Shown here: positions 40,511 through 51,052 of the stretch, one piece after another | How the letters are laid out: each line of letters starts with the position of its first letter | Position numbering within the stretch: position 1 is the first letter of the stretch | Origin: Lodderomyces elongisporus | Lineage: Eukaryota > Ascomycota > Pichiomycetes > Serinales > Debaryomycetaceae | Assembly: GCF_030384665.1 (NCBI RefSeq) | Contig: NC_083676.1 | Span: forward strand, 1,736,001-1,800,000 | Direction: 5' to 3' | Length of the DNA: 64,000 nucleotides | Made by a program: the position numbers and the translations under genes | The notes under the pieces: model-generated | What the model was told of the DNA's origin: nothing | Databases searched by the model: none | The model's input: the letters and a program-made list of their open reading frames with translations, nothing else

Positions 40511-42064
40511 CTAAGAAAGGAGTTGACCGCGTTTACGCCAGACTTTATAAGCCATTAGCACCAATACGCAACTAACCACTAATGAGATCGAGGTACTTAC
40601 AAAATACGCACCGATTCCATTTTCCGGGTTGGCTAGGTCCTGATCGGCAATCTTTCCATAAAACAAAGAATAGATTATTGATCCAATAGCTGGTGCAATC
40701 ATCAATGAACCCCATGTCGAACCCATGATATCTATCCCCCACACTGAGGCGACAATCGTTGGGTATATAGTAAATAGACCACCATAGGCGATACCACTTA
40801 ATATAATGTTATTATACCATTGACCAAAACTTCCCACAACTATGGTGCAGACAAGAAGCCAGATTGGGTTTAATTTATGAGATTGGAAAAGGTCAATAAG
40901 AACCCCAAGAATGAGCCTGGATAATGTAGAAAATGTAGCTAAAAGACCCACTTTATTCGATAAATCCAGCGACTTGGCACTCGATGGCATGGTCGGTGCT
41001 GTTGTTAATGCAATAATGGAGCTGAGGTTGTTCTGGTAACTTTCCAAAGGTCCAATATTAAGTATTAAGGAAATAAGAATAACCCAAGCAGAGATATCTT
41101 TGAGAAATCTCAAGTATCGTTGCTTATGGTTTGGAGGATCCATCGATCTACGTGATCTCAGTGGAGTTAACTCATTGTATGAATGAGCTGAGTCATGACG
41201 TAAAGGTGTCGTTTCAGATGCACCCAGATCAAAGCTGTCGGTGTTTATATTGCCGGAAGAGGAGGCAGATGCTGATGCGGAAGCGGAAGAAGTAGCGTTA
41301 GTGGTATCTCCAGTAATCATGTCTTCAAACTCTTCAAATATTGCATCTTGCTCAACTATGACTATTGAACTTGATACAAAACTTAAAATGCCCACAATCA
41401 AATAAAGCAACGCAAAGAATTCGAAAGCCCTTACTAAGTTGAGCACATTATTGCTATCATCATGATCTTTGTCATTGCCTTGAACCCACCCTATTCTTCC
41501 TTCATTCTCTGCTTTATTTATGTATTTAAACTGTTCCATTTTCAATACTTGAGAGCCTAATAACGCACTTAATCCATAACAAGTCACGGGTAACGAGATG
41601 GCCAATCCCTTGTGGTGTGGGAAAATTTTGGCGCATGTCAACAAGTTGGAGAAGTACAAGCTCGACGTGGCTAACCCAATCATTCCAAACGTTATTGCAT
41701 AGATCCATACCCCAGCATACTGTTTGCTTACTAGCAAACTATTGCAAAAATATGCTGGCACAAAAAGCCACATCGACAAGAACAGTAGGATAGATGGTCC
41801 ATAACAGTCGGAAAGATATCCAAGGATAGGTAGACTCAAATACATCCCTCCAATAGAAACAGATGCTATGAAATTAATCTGTAAATAAGTTAACCCTAAA
41901 AGCGAGTGGAAGGTTGGTGCAAAAAGGGTAAATAAAAGTATCGATCCTGAAACTAGACATGAAAGTAAGGAAATCAAGAATGCAGATAGTCTAAGATGTG
42001 GCGGCGAGATGCGAGAGGATAAGTATACCTTGATCTTTTGCGATATTAGTTGAATGAATTTCAT
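40511..42064 (-). CDS. MCH1: MFS transporter Mch1 (monocarboxylate-transporter-like)
   Basis: A protein of 517 aa with about 12 hydrophobic segments and a central hydrophilic loop (about 235-325) rich in Ser/Ala. It resembles S. cerevisiae Mch1 along its length: LTYLQINFIASVSIGGMYLS, ILGYLSDCYGPSILLFLSMW, ATSSLYFSNLLTCAKIFPHH, LAISLPVTCYGLSALLGSQV and YGGLFTIYPTIVASVWG. Mch1 sits in the nodulin-like/MCT branch. In S. cerevisiae it has no demonstrated monocarboxylate transport and is reported at the vacuole, so the substrate is unknown. Both MCH1 and the next gene FBP1 read leftwards. Confidence 0.9.
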   Translation of the reverse strand: MKFIQLISQKIKVYLSSRISPPHLRLSAFLISLLSCLVSGSILLFTLFAPTFHSLLGLTYLQINFIASVSIGGMYLSLPILGYLSDCYGPSILLFLSMWLFVPAYFCNSLLVSKQYAGVWIYAITFGMIGLATSSLYFSNLLTCAKIFPHHKGLAISLPVTCYGLSALLGSQVLKMEQFKYINKAENEGRIGWVQGNDKDHDDSNNVLNLVRAFEFFALLYLIVGILSFVSSSIVIVEQDAIFEEFEDMITGDTTNATSSASASASASSSGNINTDSFDLGASETTPLRHDSAHSYNELTPLRSRRSMDPPNHKQRYLRFLKDISAWVILISLILNIGPLESYQNNLSSIIALTTAPTMPSSAKSLDLSNKVGLLATFSTLSRLILGVLIDLFQSHKLNPIWLLVCTIVVGSFGQWYNNIILSGIAYGGLFTIYPTIVASVWGIDIMGSTWGSLMIAPAIGSIIYSLFYGKIADQDLANPENGIGAYFVSTSISLVVSCVLVLMAYKVWRKRGQLLS

Positions 42065-43128
42065 TATTGATATACTATGGAATGGTAATAAAAATATTCA
42101 ATATTAATGAAAACGATAAGAACAATGTTAATAATGATGACAAAAGGCCAAAAAGAAAAAAATAAAAATAAAAAATAAAACAGATGCTAAATGTAGTTGT
42201 AATTGCTATTGATGCTATTGATGCCTAGTATGCAAGTATATTTGAGTATGATTATTGTAAAGCAGGTCCTATTGCAAATGCTCCAGTACTAGCTTGTTGA
42301 GTTTTTGGTTTATCAGTTTATTGGTTTATTAGTTTATTGGTTTTTTCGTTTTTTCGTTTTTTCGTTTTTTCGTTTTTGGCTACTCGATGTATTTAGATGT
42401 TGTAAATTTTAACTGCCGATGGAACGATGACTCACTAATATTGATTTCCCGGTATTGAAATGTGACTCTGTCCATCAGTCTCTAATACTCCAAGAATCAC
42501 AGATGACGATTCAAATATACTATATAGAAGTATGAGTGATGTTGAAACAGGGTTGGTATAATAAGGAAATAACGTGTAACAAGTATTTTCCAATATGTAG
42601 TACGGTTGTTATTTGCCGTGTTGGCTGCGAATTGATGATAGGTTTCAAAATTTCTATTTTCCTTATTCTCACTCCTGCACTCTCTCGCACTCTCACATTC
42701 TTTCTATTTCTTGATCTTTTTAATTTTTTTAATTTTTTTAATTTTAATTTTTTAACTTATTTTTTTTGTTCGCGGATGAAGCGCGCCGGATTCAAAAACG
42801 GAAAAAGAAATTGTGGAGAGGATTTAAACTTCCGATCTCCCGACAGCTTAATAATTCTTGCATCGAGAAAGAGATAAGGTAAACAAGAAGAATCATGAAA
42901 ACAACAACAACAACAACAACAACAACGAAAAACTTAATTTAACTTTTCAATTCGAGAAGCAGATTTTTGCTTGATATATTACGGAATATTTACAATCATC
43001 ACCTGAATCACATCAATAGGTAAGCTAACTTTGTTTGTATTTTTTTTGCTTTACAATATACATAAATCAACTATGCACGTCACACCTCTTATTCTTTGCT
43101 CTCTTCTCAAAAAGTTCCAACCTCTTCC
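42065..43128. other. 1.1 kb region between MCH1 start and FBP1 stop
   Basis: MCH1 promoter and FBP1 3' region. Contents: ATTGATGCT repeats (42207-42222), TTTATTGG/TTTTTTCG repeats (42310-42380), TTTTTAAT repeats (42715-42750), a box-B-like sequence (42820-42830, see rejected items) and a (CAA)n run (42900-42926). No gene is seen. Confidence 0.55.
42310..42377. repeat. 8-bp-period tandem repeat (GTTTATTG / GTTTTTTC)
   Basis: About eight units; the first few read GTTTATTG or GTTTATTA, the later ones GTTTTTTC. Confidence 0.8.
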
Positions 43129-44169
43129 TTACGCCTTTGGAATGTACGATTCAAATCTATCAACCTCACCCTTGGATCCTAACCAAATACCGGATTTGTC
43201 GTGGATTCCTTTTGGCAAGATATCCAAGATTCTTTCACCTTTATCAGTCACGGCTCTACCACCAGCTTGCTCCAAAAGCATAGCCATGGGGAAACATTCG
43301 TACAAGATTCTCAATTTACCATTCTTGGATTTTGTGTCTGCTGGATAACTGAAAATACCTCCGTAAAGCAAGGTTCTGTGAATATCGGCAACCATAGAAC
43401 CAATATATCTTGCACTATATGGTTTACCTTTAAGGGAATCCTGAGGTTTCTTCAAATCTGCAATGTAGTTCTTGACATAGTCTGGCCAGTAGTAAGAGTT
43501 ACCCTCATTAACAGAGTAGATGGCTCTGTGTTCAGGGATCTTCAAATCTGGTTGCGTAAGTATGAATTCACCCAAGTTGGTATCCAAAGTGAATCCATTG
43601 ACACCGGTACCAGTGGTCAACATCAAATGCGCAGAAGCACCGTACATTGTATAACCGGCAGCAACCATCTCAGTACCTTTTCTCAACACATCGTTTATCG
43701 AGCCGTTGGAGTCGTCCCTCAATCTATAGATTCCGAAGATCGTACCCACAGAAACACCAGCATCGATATTGGAACTACCATCGATTGGATCAGTACACAC
43801 AGCATACCTTCCACCACCTTCAAAGATGATCAAATCTTCCTGTTCTTCACTAACAAGAACCTTTACATTGTTTGACGACTTCATTGCATTAATGAAAATC
43901 TCATCACCAATAACATCCAATTTCTTTTGTACATCACCTGTAGAGTTTGCTGTACCCGAGACACCAATCAAGTTGACCAACTCGGCTCTTCTGATGTTGT
44001 GTGCAATAAATTTGAATGCAAATTGTAAAGAGTTAAGCAAGAGACTCAACTCACCAGTGGCATTGGGGGCTGTCTTTTGTTGTTCTTGCAAAATAAATCT
44101 CGTCAATGTGATGATATCGGTCTCAACATCCATCTGTTTGGAGACTGTATCGTTGGCTGCTTCTGTCAT
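43129..44169 (-). CDS. FBP1: Fructose-1,6-bisphosphatase
   Basis: A protein of 346 aa, the usual fungal length. It removes the 1-phosphate from fructose 1,6-bisphosphate in gluconeogenesis. The metal-binding core is DPIDGSSNIDAGVSVGTIFG, preceded by VLVSEEQEDLIIF (Glu/Glu ligands) and NVIGDEIFINAMKSS-type residues; the substrate-binding end includes YIGSMVADIHRTLLYGGIF and LLEQAGGRAVTDKGERILDI. In S. cerevisiae the enzyme is repressed by glucose and degraded through a Pro N-degron. Here the product starts MTEAAND with no Pro2, so the Pro/N-degron route would not apply in the same way. Confidence 0.97.
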   Translation of the reverse strand: MTEAANDTVSKQMDVETDIITLTRFILQEQQKTAPNATGELSLLLNSLQFAFKFIAHNIRRAELVNLIGVSGTANSTGDVQKKLDVIGDEIFINAMKSSNNVKVLVSEEQEDLIIFEGGGRYAVCTDPIDGSSNIDAGVSVGTIFGIYRLRDDSNGSINDVLRKGTEMVAAGYTMYGASAHLMLTTGTGVNGFTLDTNLGEFILTQPDLKIPEHRAIYSVNEGNSYYWPDYVKNYIADLKKPQDSLKGKPYSARYIGSMVADIHRTLLYGGIFSYPADTKSKNGKLRILYECFPMAMLLEQAGGRAVTDKGERILDILPKGIHDKSGIWLGSKGEVDRFESYIPKA

Positions 44170-45770
44170 TATTCGGTTGATTTGGTTAATTCAATTAATA
44201 AGGTAAATATAGAAAGAATGATTAGTTAAGTTTAATCTTATTATCAAGAAAGAAAAGAAAGAAGAAAAGAAAGAATGGAAAAAGGAAAAAGGAAAAAGGA
44301 AAAAAGAAAAAGAAAAAGGTAAAAAAAAAAACGAATTTGTATTTTTTTTTTTAAAAGATTCAATCATTCTGGGTAATTTTTTTATTTTTTGCATTGTTTG
44401 GGGAGGTAGGAGAAAACGAACAACTTTAGAGTCTTGTCCGGCATGCGAATATCAATGGATTTACCCCATATTTTCCACTCACACTCTTTTTGCTTCCATT
44501 TCTCGCACACACTTGTAATTCTTGATACGCTACATAACAGAACTGAACATAACACAACATAACAGAACTGAACATAACGTAACATAGCATAACATCACTA
44601 TACATATCCTACGAATTTATTTCTATTCTTTGACGCTGGTTTATCGAGTATGGCGAAGTTGAAAGATAGCAACATAGAGAAAGAAACAAACATATACATC
44701 CACGAGTCAAAGTTGCCCGGGTTTGACGTAATTTTATTATATTCTTTTTTTCTATTAACAATTTTATTTTTTACTTTTACTTTTTATTTTTATTGTTCTT
44801 TACTCTGCCTAGTTTGAATGCCGCAATGGGAGCAACTGGAAAGAACTCGAGTGCACTATGTGTAGGAAGTGGACCCATTCACGAGGATTCGACAGCAATT
44901 ATTTTTAAATTTTTTTGCTTTGTGAAACGGAGGACAGGAAGGTCAAAAAAGAAAAAAATTTATGAAAAGACAAAGAAAAAAAAGAGAGAGGGACTGGCGT
45001 TATTGAGATAGTGAGCGTGCACTTGGAAATGAGTCCATCGGTCGTGGGTCCGTGTTAAATAAATGTGGGCGATTGGCAATATGCTGGTGCGAATTCTAGA
45101 GCAAAGGGTGGAATCGGAACAAGTCGGAAATTGCTGTGAAGAGAATTACTTCAAAACCCCGGGGTTAGTTTAGGGGCTGTGATAATATATATATATTTTT
45201 TTTCTTCCTTCTTTTTAGTCTACTTTTTATTTTTATTAAGCTTTAGTTTTCAGTTGCTAATTTAGCATATGAATATTTATAATAAATTACATAATACAAT
45301 GTGTAGAGAATATTTGCAAAAAAACTGATATAGACAAAAAAGTTTCTATGGAGTTTAAAACCCGTGTTTGTTGAATCAGTACATTATACCGACATCTAAA
45401 AAAATAAAAAATATGTTGAATGATATCACCAAATCCGTCTGAAGAAGAGTTTTGGTTTTCGCAATTGTCAATAATCTTGAATCCTTTGTACTGGATAATT
45501 TATTTGTGGCACACAAGAACGCTAGTTTATGGGTAACACACATATACAAATATATATATATATATATGATTATATATATAGATATGTGTATATATTTGTT
45601 TATTTTGTTCATTTCGAGGCTCTTTACTATTTTCCCAGTACTCAAAACATCATATCGCTTCTCTGCATCAGCCCCATTAGATCCCTACCACATGTTGGGT
45701 GTTTTCATCGCTATTATAATATAGCAACAGCTCTCTGCATTTTTAAAAAAATATACACCATTCATTGTTG
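44170..45770. promoter_or_regulatory. 1.6 kb FBP1 upstream region and 3' region of the next gene
   Basis: No gene is seen. It holds A/G-rich tracts (44250-44330), a perfect 22-bp direct repeat (44532-44553 and 44557-44578), a run of T/TTA sequence (44745-44790) and a (TA)n tract (45550-45585). The long space fits a carbon-regulated gene, but no specific regulator site is claimed. Confidence 0.5.
44532..44578. repeat. Perfect 22-bp direct repeat upstream of FBP1
   Basis: Two identical copies starting ACATAACAGAACTGAACATA (44532-44553 and 44557-44578) separated by 3 bases. They lie about 360-410 bases upstream of the FBP1 start; shorter CATAAC units continue to 44596. Confidence 0.85.
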
Positions 45771-46571
45771 TTATGACAGCAGCTGCAGATTCGGGCCTTG
45801 ATTTTTCTGTTGGTATATAGATCTGTTTAATTCAAACAAGATATCCACTGTATTGACATTGGGGCTATGAGAACCACTCTTGATGTTTTGGTAATCAGTA
45901 GTACCAGCTTTACCACTCCTACCACTATCGTGATAATGATTTTTGGAATGACTATGATGTCCATGATACCCATTACCCTTGTGGAGATTCCTCAAAACTA
46001 CATTCTTTTGGTTCTTGCTATTACTCAGCGATGTTTTTGTTGTCCATTGATTAGATGACTCTAGGGACTTGTAAATTTTGTAATTCTCTTCATCTTTATC
46101 TTCCTTAGCCTGTTGAATGTATTTCTTGTATTCAGAATCAAAAAAACCCAATAACTCATTTGCATTAAACTCTTGGCCAGATGTAGCTAAAGATGCATTG
46201 GTAGCCGAAACAGTAGTTGGAGTTGAACCACGAATCGTTTTGGGAGTTGGATTCCGAGTCGAAGATGGAGAGGCAGTAGGTGTCGTGGTGGAAAATCGTT
46301 TATTGGAAGCATTTAGCAGCCTCACATTTCCTGCTCCTGCTCCTCCCGCCGTTGTTGTCGTCGTTGTCATTGGCTGCGGTGATAATGAAGACGCATTCTT
46401 CTTCTTGAGTTGGTGATGTTGCTGTTGTTGTTGTTGTGTAGGAATTTTCTTGTCTATCGATTGGGATGATACTGCTCTAGGGACTGATGTTGCAGGTCTT
46501 GAAGGTTGTGGTTGAGTTTGTGTTGGTGGTGGTACCACATTTGCTAGTTTAGCTGCCCAATCAGTTGCCAT
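45771..46571 (-). CDS. Unrecognised low-complexity protein
   Basis: A protein of 266 aa that I do not recognise. It starts MATDWAAKLANVVPPP, has Pro/Gln/Ser/Thr-rich low-complexity sequence (about 15-125, with a poly-Gln of seven and a poly-Thr), then a more ordered charged segment, FNANELLGFFDSEYKKYIQQ (about 137-156) followed by KEDKDEENYKIYKSLES. A His-rich stretch (HGHHSHSKNHYHD, about 200-216) and an end with VDILFELNRSIYQ follow. No membrane segment or signal peptide. The ordered core suggests a real gene, perhaps with a short binding motif. Confidence 0.7.
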   Translation of the reverse strand: MATDWAAKLANVVPPPTQTQPQPSRPATSVPRAVSSQSIDKKIPTQQQQQQHHQLKKKNASSLSPQPMTTTTTTAGGAGAGNVRLLNASNKRFSTTTPTASPSSTRNPTPKTIRGSTPTTVSATNASLATSGQEFNANELLGFFDSEYKKYIQQAKEDKDEENYKIYKSLESSNQWTTKTSLSNSKNQKNVVLRNLHKGNGYHGHHSHSKNHYHDSGRSGKAGTTDYQNIKSGSHSPNVNTVDILFELNRSIYQQKNQGPNLQLLS

Positions 46572-47503
46572 TGTTGTCTTGATCTATGTATTATTTGTCT
46601 TACTGTTCTTTAAAAGTCGATATGATTACTTGTTATTGTAATCTTTAGCACAGTGGTACATCTACAAATTGATTAAAAATTGCGCAATAAGTTAATAATT
46701 TTTCAGAGAGATCACAAGTAGCTGAATAATAGAGTATAGTATAATATAAATATAATATAATATAATAATATAGTTTAAGCAAGTGATACATCATGTAAAT
46801 AAATCAGAATACAAAAATATTCCATAGTCACGTGAACAATATATCTCAGTTTGCTACTAAATATGACTTTTATTGCTTGTTCTGAGATTACACTACTCAA
46901 AGAGGCAGTCGAGACGTGTTCTTCTCCTCTCTCTCTTTTTTTTTTCCTCTCTTTTTTTTTGATTTTTTTTTTTGGTTTTCTATTTTGACGCACTGACTGA
47001 CGTGTTACGTTTTCTCTACTGCCACTCATAACTTATTCAAAACAAGTGTGTCGATAACCAGAATATTCAGTGTAAATAATTTTTCATTCGAGAGATCAAT
47101 TTTTTTTTTGTCTATACAAAACAGCACCTACACATCTACTAGAGACACACATAACAGTGTATAGAGGATTTCCAGTCTTGAATAACACCTTCCCTTATTT
47201 CCACACACGTTTTAAGCTATCAATCATTGGCCACGTTGGGATCTTATTCACCTTCACCACAACTAGTTTACCATTTCACAAAGCAAAAGTGAATTTCGAT
47301 AATCTAGTCAATTGAACAGACATTTCCCCTTGTTTCTGTTTCATTATCTTACTTCATTTTTTTCCTTTTTTTTATTTTATTTGATTCTTTAGTATCAACA
47401 TTATCGTTGCTACTATTTTTTTCCTTCTTTTTTTTTGGTTCTTTTGAACGTTTTGTTTTATTCTTTCCACTAATAAAAAGTATCACAACAATCATATAAA
47501 ATA
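46572..47503. promoter_or_regulatory. Divergent promoter region upstream of SEC61
   Basis: 932 bases, with TATAATA-type repeats (46735-46775), a CACGTG (46829-46834), T-tracts (46925-46975 and 47100-47110, 47365-47440) and no gene. Confidence 0.5.
46829..46834. promoter_or_regulatory. CACGTG E-box (Cbf1-type), context GTCACGTGA
   Basis: Palindromic GTCACGTGA-like site in the divergent region between the unrecognised gene and SEC61. The match to the Cbf1 consensus is by motif only. Confidence 0.35.
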
Positions 47504-48943
47504 ATGAGTGGGCTTTGTGTATTGGACTTGGTTAAACCATTTAGTCCTTTCTTACCAGAGGTGATTGCACCAGAGCGTAAAGTGCAATTCCAGCAAAGAG
47601 TTATGTGGACAATAATTACATTGATGATTTTCCTCGTTATGTCAGAAATTCCGCTTTATGGTATTGCTAGTTCAGATTCCAGTGACCCATTGTTCTGGCT
47701 TAGAATGATGCTTGCCTCGAATAGAGGTACCTTGATGGAGTTGGGTATTTCACCTATTGTTTCCTCAGGTATGTTGTTTCAATTGTTGCAAGGTACCAAG
47801 TTGATTCATGTTGATATGCAAAACAAGAATGATCGTGAAACCTTTCAAGTTGCCCAGAAATTATTGGCCATTTTGTTGGCAGTGGGCCAAGCAACAGTGT
47901 ATGTTTTGACCGGAATGTACGGCCCACCAAAGTCATTGGGCGTTGGTTTGTGTCTCTTGTTGATCTTACAATTGGTGTTTGCTAGTATTATTGTTATTCT
48001 TTTAGATGAATTATTACAAAAAGGGTATGGTTTAGGAAGCGGTGTTTCATTGTTCACTGCCACAAATACTTGTGAACAAGTGTTTTGGAAAACATTTGCA
48101 CCAACAACATCTTCTTCAGCTAGAGGTACTGAGTTTGATGGCGCAGTTGTAGCTATGTTCCATTTGTTGGGATCAAGGAAAGATAAGAAAAGAGCCTTGA
48201 TTGAGTCATTCTATAGACCAAATTTGCCAAACATGTTTCAATTAATTGCCACAGTTTTGGTCTTTTTTGCAGTTGTTTATTTACAAGGTTTCAGAATCGA
48301 ATTGCCCATCAAGTCAACTAGACAAAGAGGTCCTTATGGTTTATACCCAATCAGGTTGTTCTACACTTCAAACATTCCTATTATGTTGGAAAGTGCATTG
48401 GCTTCAAATATTTTTATCATGTCGCAATTGTTGTTTATGAGATGGCCCAACAATATCTTTATCAAGTTATTGGGTACTTGGGATGCAAGACCTGGTTCTG
48501 CTCAATTATATGCCAATGGTGGATTAGCCTATTATATTCAACCACCATTCAGTTGGTCTGAGGCATTGTTGGATCCTATCAAGACCACAGTGTATATTGC
48601 ATTTGTGCTTGGCTCATGTGCTGTCTTTTCAACCACATGGATTGAGATTAGCGGTACCTCACCAAGAGATGTCGCTAAGCAATTTAAGGAGCAAGGTCTT
48701 GTGATTGCTGGACATAGAGAAACCTCAGCATACAGAGAGTTGAAAAAGATTATTCCTATTGCCGCTGCTTTTGGTGGTGCAACCATCGGTGCCTTATCTG
48801 TTGTATGTGATTTGATGGGTACTTTGGGTAGTGGTACTGCAATCTTGTTGGCTGTGACTACAATCTATGGTTATTACGAGTTGGCCGTAAAGGAAGGTGG
48901 ATTGAACAAATCATTGGTGAGTGGATTCTCGGATGGTATTTGA
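47504..48943 (+). CDS. SEC61: Sec61 translocon alpha subunit
   Basis: A protein of 479 aa with about 10 membrane segments. It forms the ER protein-conducting channel. The N-terminus reads [24 protein letters not shown] in two adjoining motifs; the plug region [20 protein letters not shown], the [16 protein letters not shown] pore segment and [14 protein letters not shown] cytosolic loop are all typical, as is [20 protein letters not shown] near the C-terminus. Codon use is strongly biased. Forms a heterotrimer with Sbh1 and Sss1. Confidence 0.98.
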   Translation: MSGLCVLDLVKPFSPFLPEVIAPERKVQFQQRVMWTIITLMIFLVMSEIPLYGIASSDSSDPLFWLRMMLASNRGTLMELGISPIVSSGMLFQLLQGTKLIHVDMQNKNDRETFQVAQKLLAILLAVGQATVYVLTGMYGPPKSLGVGLCLLLILQLVFASIIVILLDELLQKGYGLGSGVSLFTATNTCEQVFWKTFAPTTSSSARGTEFDGAVVAMFHLLGSRKDKKRALIESFYRPNLPNMFQLIATVLVFFAVVYLQGFRIELPIKSTRQRGPYGLYPIRLFYTSNIPIMLESALASNIFIMSQLLFMRWPNNIFIKLLGTWDARPGSAQLYANGGLAYYIQPPFSWSEALLDPIKTTVYIAFVLGSCAVFSTTWIEISGTSPRDVAKQFKEQGLVIAGHRETSAYRELKKIIPIAAAFGGATIGALSVVCDLMGTLGSGTAILLAVTTIYGYYELAVKEGGLNKSLVSGFSDGI

Positions 48944-49673
48944 AAAGATTAGAGAGTTGAAGCGACGGAGAGAGCGGGTTTTTTTCAATAAAAAAAAAGT
49001 ACTTCACGAAGATATACCTAATTGGTATATGGTATCGGAGTATATCATTGATATAGTATATATGTGTATACTACAACTATAAATTTAAAGGCAACCCAAA
49101 ATATATTCATTATTTTTTTTTGAAAAAAAGTTTCTAACGAGATTAAGACAAAAAAAAAATGAAGAAAAAAAAAAGAAAAGAAAATAAAAATTAATTAAAA
49201 AGGAATGTAAAAGATGTAATCTTGATAAAAGTCGAGAATGAACTAGCTTTGAAGTGGTTTCTTAAAGTCTTTTCGTGCAAGTGTTAGTGTCTTGATAAGT
49301 TTAAGTAAAGTTGCAAAAGTTCTACAATGCCCAATGTCGTGTTCTCTTTTTTTTTATTTTATATTTTTATTTGTCTTTTTTATTCTATTCTTTTTTCTTT
49401 TTTATTTTTTCTCCTTTTCCTATTCAGAAGTCGCGACAATGGGTTGATAGCTCTACCTCATCTCACTTTTGTGCAAGACTCAAGGAGAGAAGGGGAAGAG
49501 GAAATATAAAATTAAAAGTGGTATTAAAAACTGAGGTTGACGTGAAATAAAGTGCAAGCATCTAACAAATTTATAAAAGAAAGATAGTTTAAATAGTCTT
49601 GTGGACATAATACCTTTATTTTTTTATTTACATTTTCCCAGTATCAAGAGTTCTAGATCCAAATTAAATTTTT
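48944..49673. other. Intergenic region SEC61-FCF2
   Basis: No gene is seen. A/T-rich tracts and AAAAG units (49105-49190), a T-rich stretch (49345-49415). A GAGATGAGG (minus strand, near 49460) resembles the PAC ribosome-biogenesis element only loosely. Confidence 0.55.
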
Positions 49674-50456
49674 ATGATTCAGCAACGTAAAGTGCCTCAA
49701 GAGCCAACAATAGCTGAAAGTTCGGAGACGGAGTCCTTCACCTCAGAAAGCAAGAATGCTACTTCACATACGCCACAAGTTGGCAATAAAGAAGATGCTA
49801 ATGTTTCCTTGGATGATTTATTTGCCGATTTGAAGAAAGAACTTGACACTAGTAATAATGAGTCTTTGGCTTCAGGGGCTTTGCCAGATCAACTAGAAGT
49901 TGATGATTATAGGAGCATAGAACGATCCTTGCGTTCTCTTCCTAAACTTCAATCCACTTTTGACAACAACAACAACAACAACAGCAGCAATAACAGCAAA
50001 AGCAATGGTAAAAGTAATGGTAAAGATAAATCTAAAACATCCGCTGGCACATTGAAGATATACGATCCCATCCCCATTTCCAAAAAAGAAAAGAGTTCAG
50101 ACGATACAACCGATTCTCGTTGGTTCCATATGGGAAGACCAGAACTTACACCACAACTTAAGCGTGATTTGCAAATTATTCAACAGCGTCAGGCACTTGA
50201 TCCAAAGCGACATTATAAGCGTGAGAAATGGTCCATACCAAAACATTTCCAAATGGGTGAGATCATTGAGAGCTCTACAGGCTATTATAACCAATTGAAG
50301 CGTAAAGAGAGAGGCACGAGTCTTGTTGGTGAAGTGTTGGCAGATGATGCGACAAAGAAGTATTTCAAGAGAAAGTATGGTGAGATTCAAAAGGAAAGGG
50401 AGAGTGGTAAACGTGCTTTTTACAAAAAGGTTAAACATAATAGGAAACGATTTTAA
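49674..50456 (+). CDS. FCF2: Pre-rRNA processing factor Fcf2
   Basis: A protein of 260 aa. The C-terminal half (about residues 125-258) is the conserved Fcf2 domain: SSDDTTDSRWFHMGRPELTP, then LKRDLQIIQQRQALDPKRHY, then KFKRKYGEIQ-like residues and the basic end KKVKHNRKRF. Fcf2 is a nucleolar protein needed for early cleavages of pre-rRNA and 18S production (SSU processome). The N-terminal half is acidic and low-complexity with an Asn/Ser run (CAACAACAA and AAAGTAATGGT repeats, about 99-120). Confidence 0.92.
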   Translation: MIQQRKVPQEPTIAESSETESFTSESKNATSHTPQVGNKEDANVSLDDLFADLKKELDTSNNESLASGALPDQLEVDDYRSIERSLRSLPKLQSTFDNNNNNNSSNNSKSNGKSNGKDKSKTSAGTLKIYDPIPISKKEKSSDDTTDSRWFHMGRPELTPQLKRDLQIIQQRQALDPKRHYKREKWSIPKHFQMGEIIESSTGYYNQLKRKERGTSLVGEVLADDATKKYFKRKYGEIQKERESGKRAFYKKVKHNRKRF

Positions 50457-51052
50457 ATTATGAATGTGTGTCTGGGTGTGCAGTGGGGGGGGGGGGGGGA
50501 GAGCAAGATCCATTGTTGGTGAATGAGTTATCTAGTATTTGGAATAAGAAGAGTTTGGATATTGACACTCGTTGGATTTGGATACAGAACAACAAAGAAA
50601 AAAAAGAAAAGAAAAGAAAAGAAAAGAAAAGAAAAGAAAAGAAAAGAAAAGAAAAGAAAAGAAAAGAAAAGAAAAGAAAAGAAAAGAAAAGAAAAGAAAA
50701 GAAAAGAAAAGAAAAGAAATAACGGTTCTTGATTTATCTGTTTATACATAGGTAAATGAATAAACAATTTTTAATTTACGTGACTGGGTTTTACCAAGTA
50801 GATGTGCCAAAACAAAAAAAAAAGAGAACATATTAAGCTAGAGAACTGAATATTGTAGTAATAGAGTCTTGCTCTTTAAACATTAATATTAAACCTTTGC
50901 TTATTACAAATGCACAACAGTTGGAGATTAACTAGTTGTTTTATGGCCAGAACCAAAAAAAAAAAAATAATAATTCTATATAGGGAAGTGGGAGGTGGAA
51001 GATTATAAGAAAAAGTGTAAACACGAGTATTAATGCATGAACTTCATTATCA
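50457..51052. other. Convergent spacer with G-run and AAAAG repeat
   Basis: Holds a run of about 15 G (50485-50499) and the (GAAAA)n microsatellite (50606-50719). No gene is seen. Confidence 0.65.
50606..50719. repeat. (GAAAA)n pentanucleotide microsatellite
   Basis: About 23 units over 114 bases, downstream of FCF2. Confidence 0.95.

Noticed and set aside
42800..42870. Box-B-like AGTTTAAATCC on the minus strand (42820-42830) followed by TTTCTTTTT, suggesting a tRNA
   Set aside because: A T-arm can be drawn with mismatches, but no complementary 5' acceptor strand lies at the right distance and no D-arm is found.
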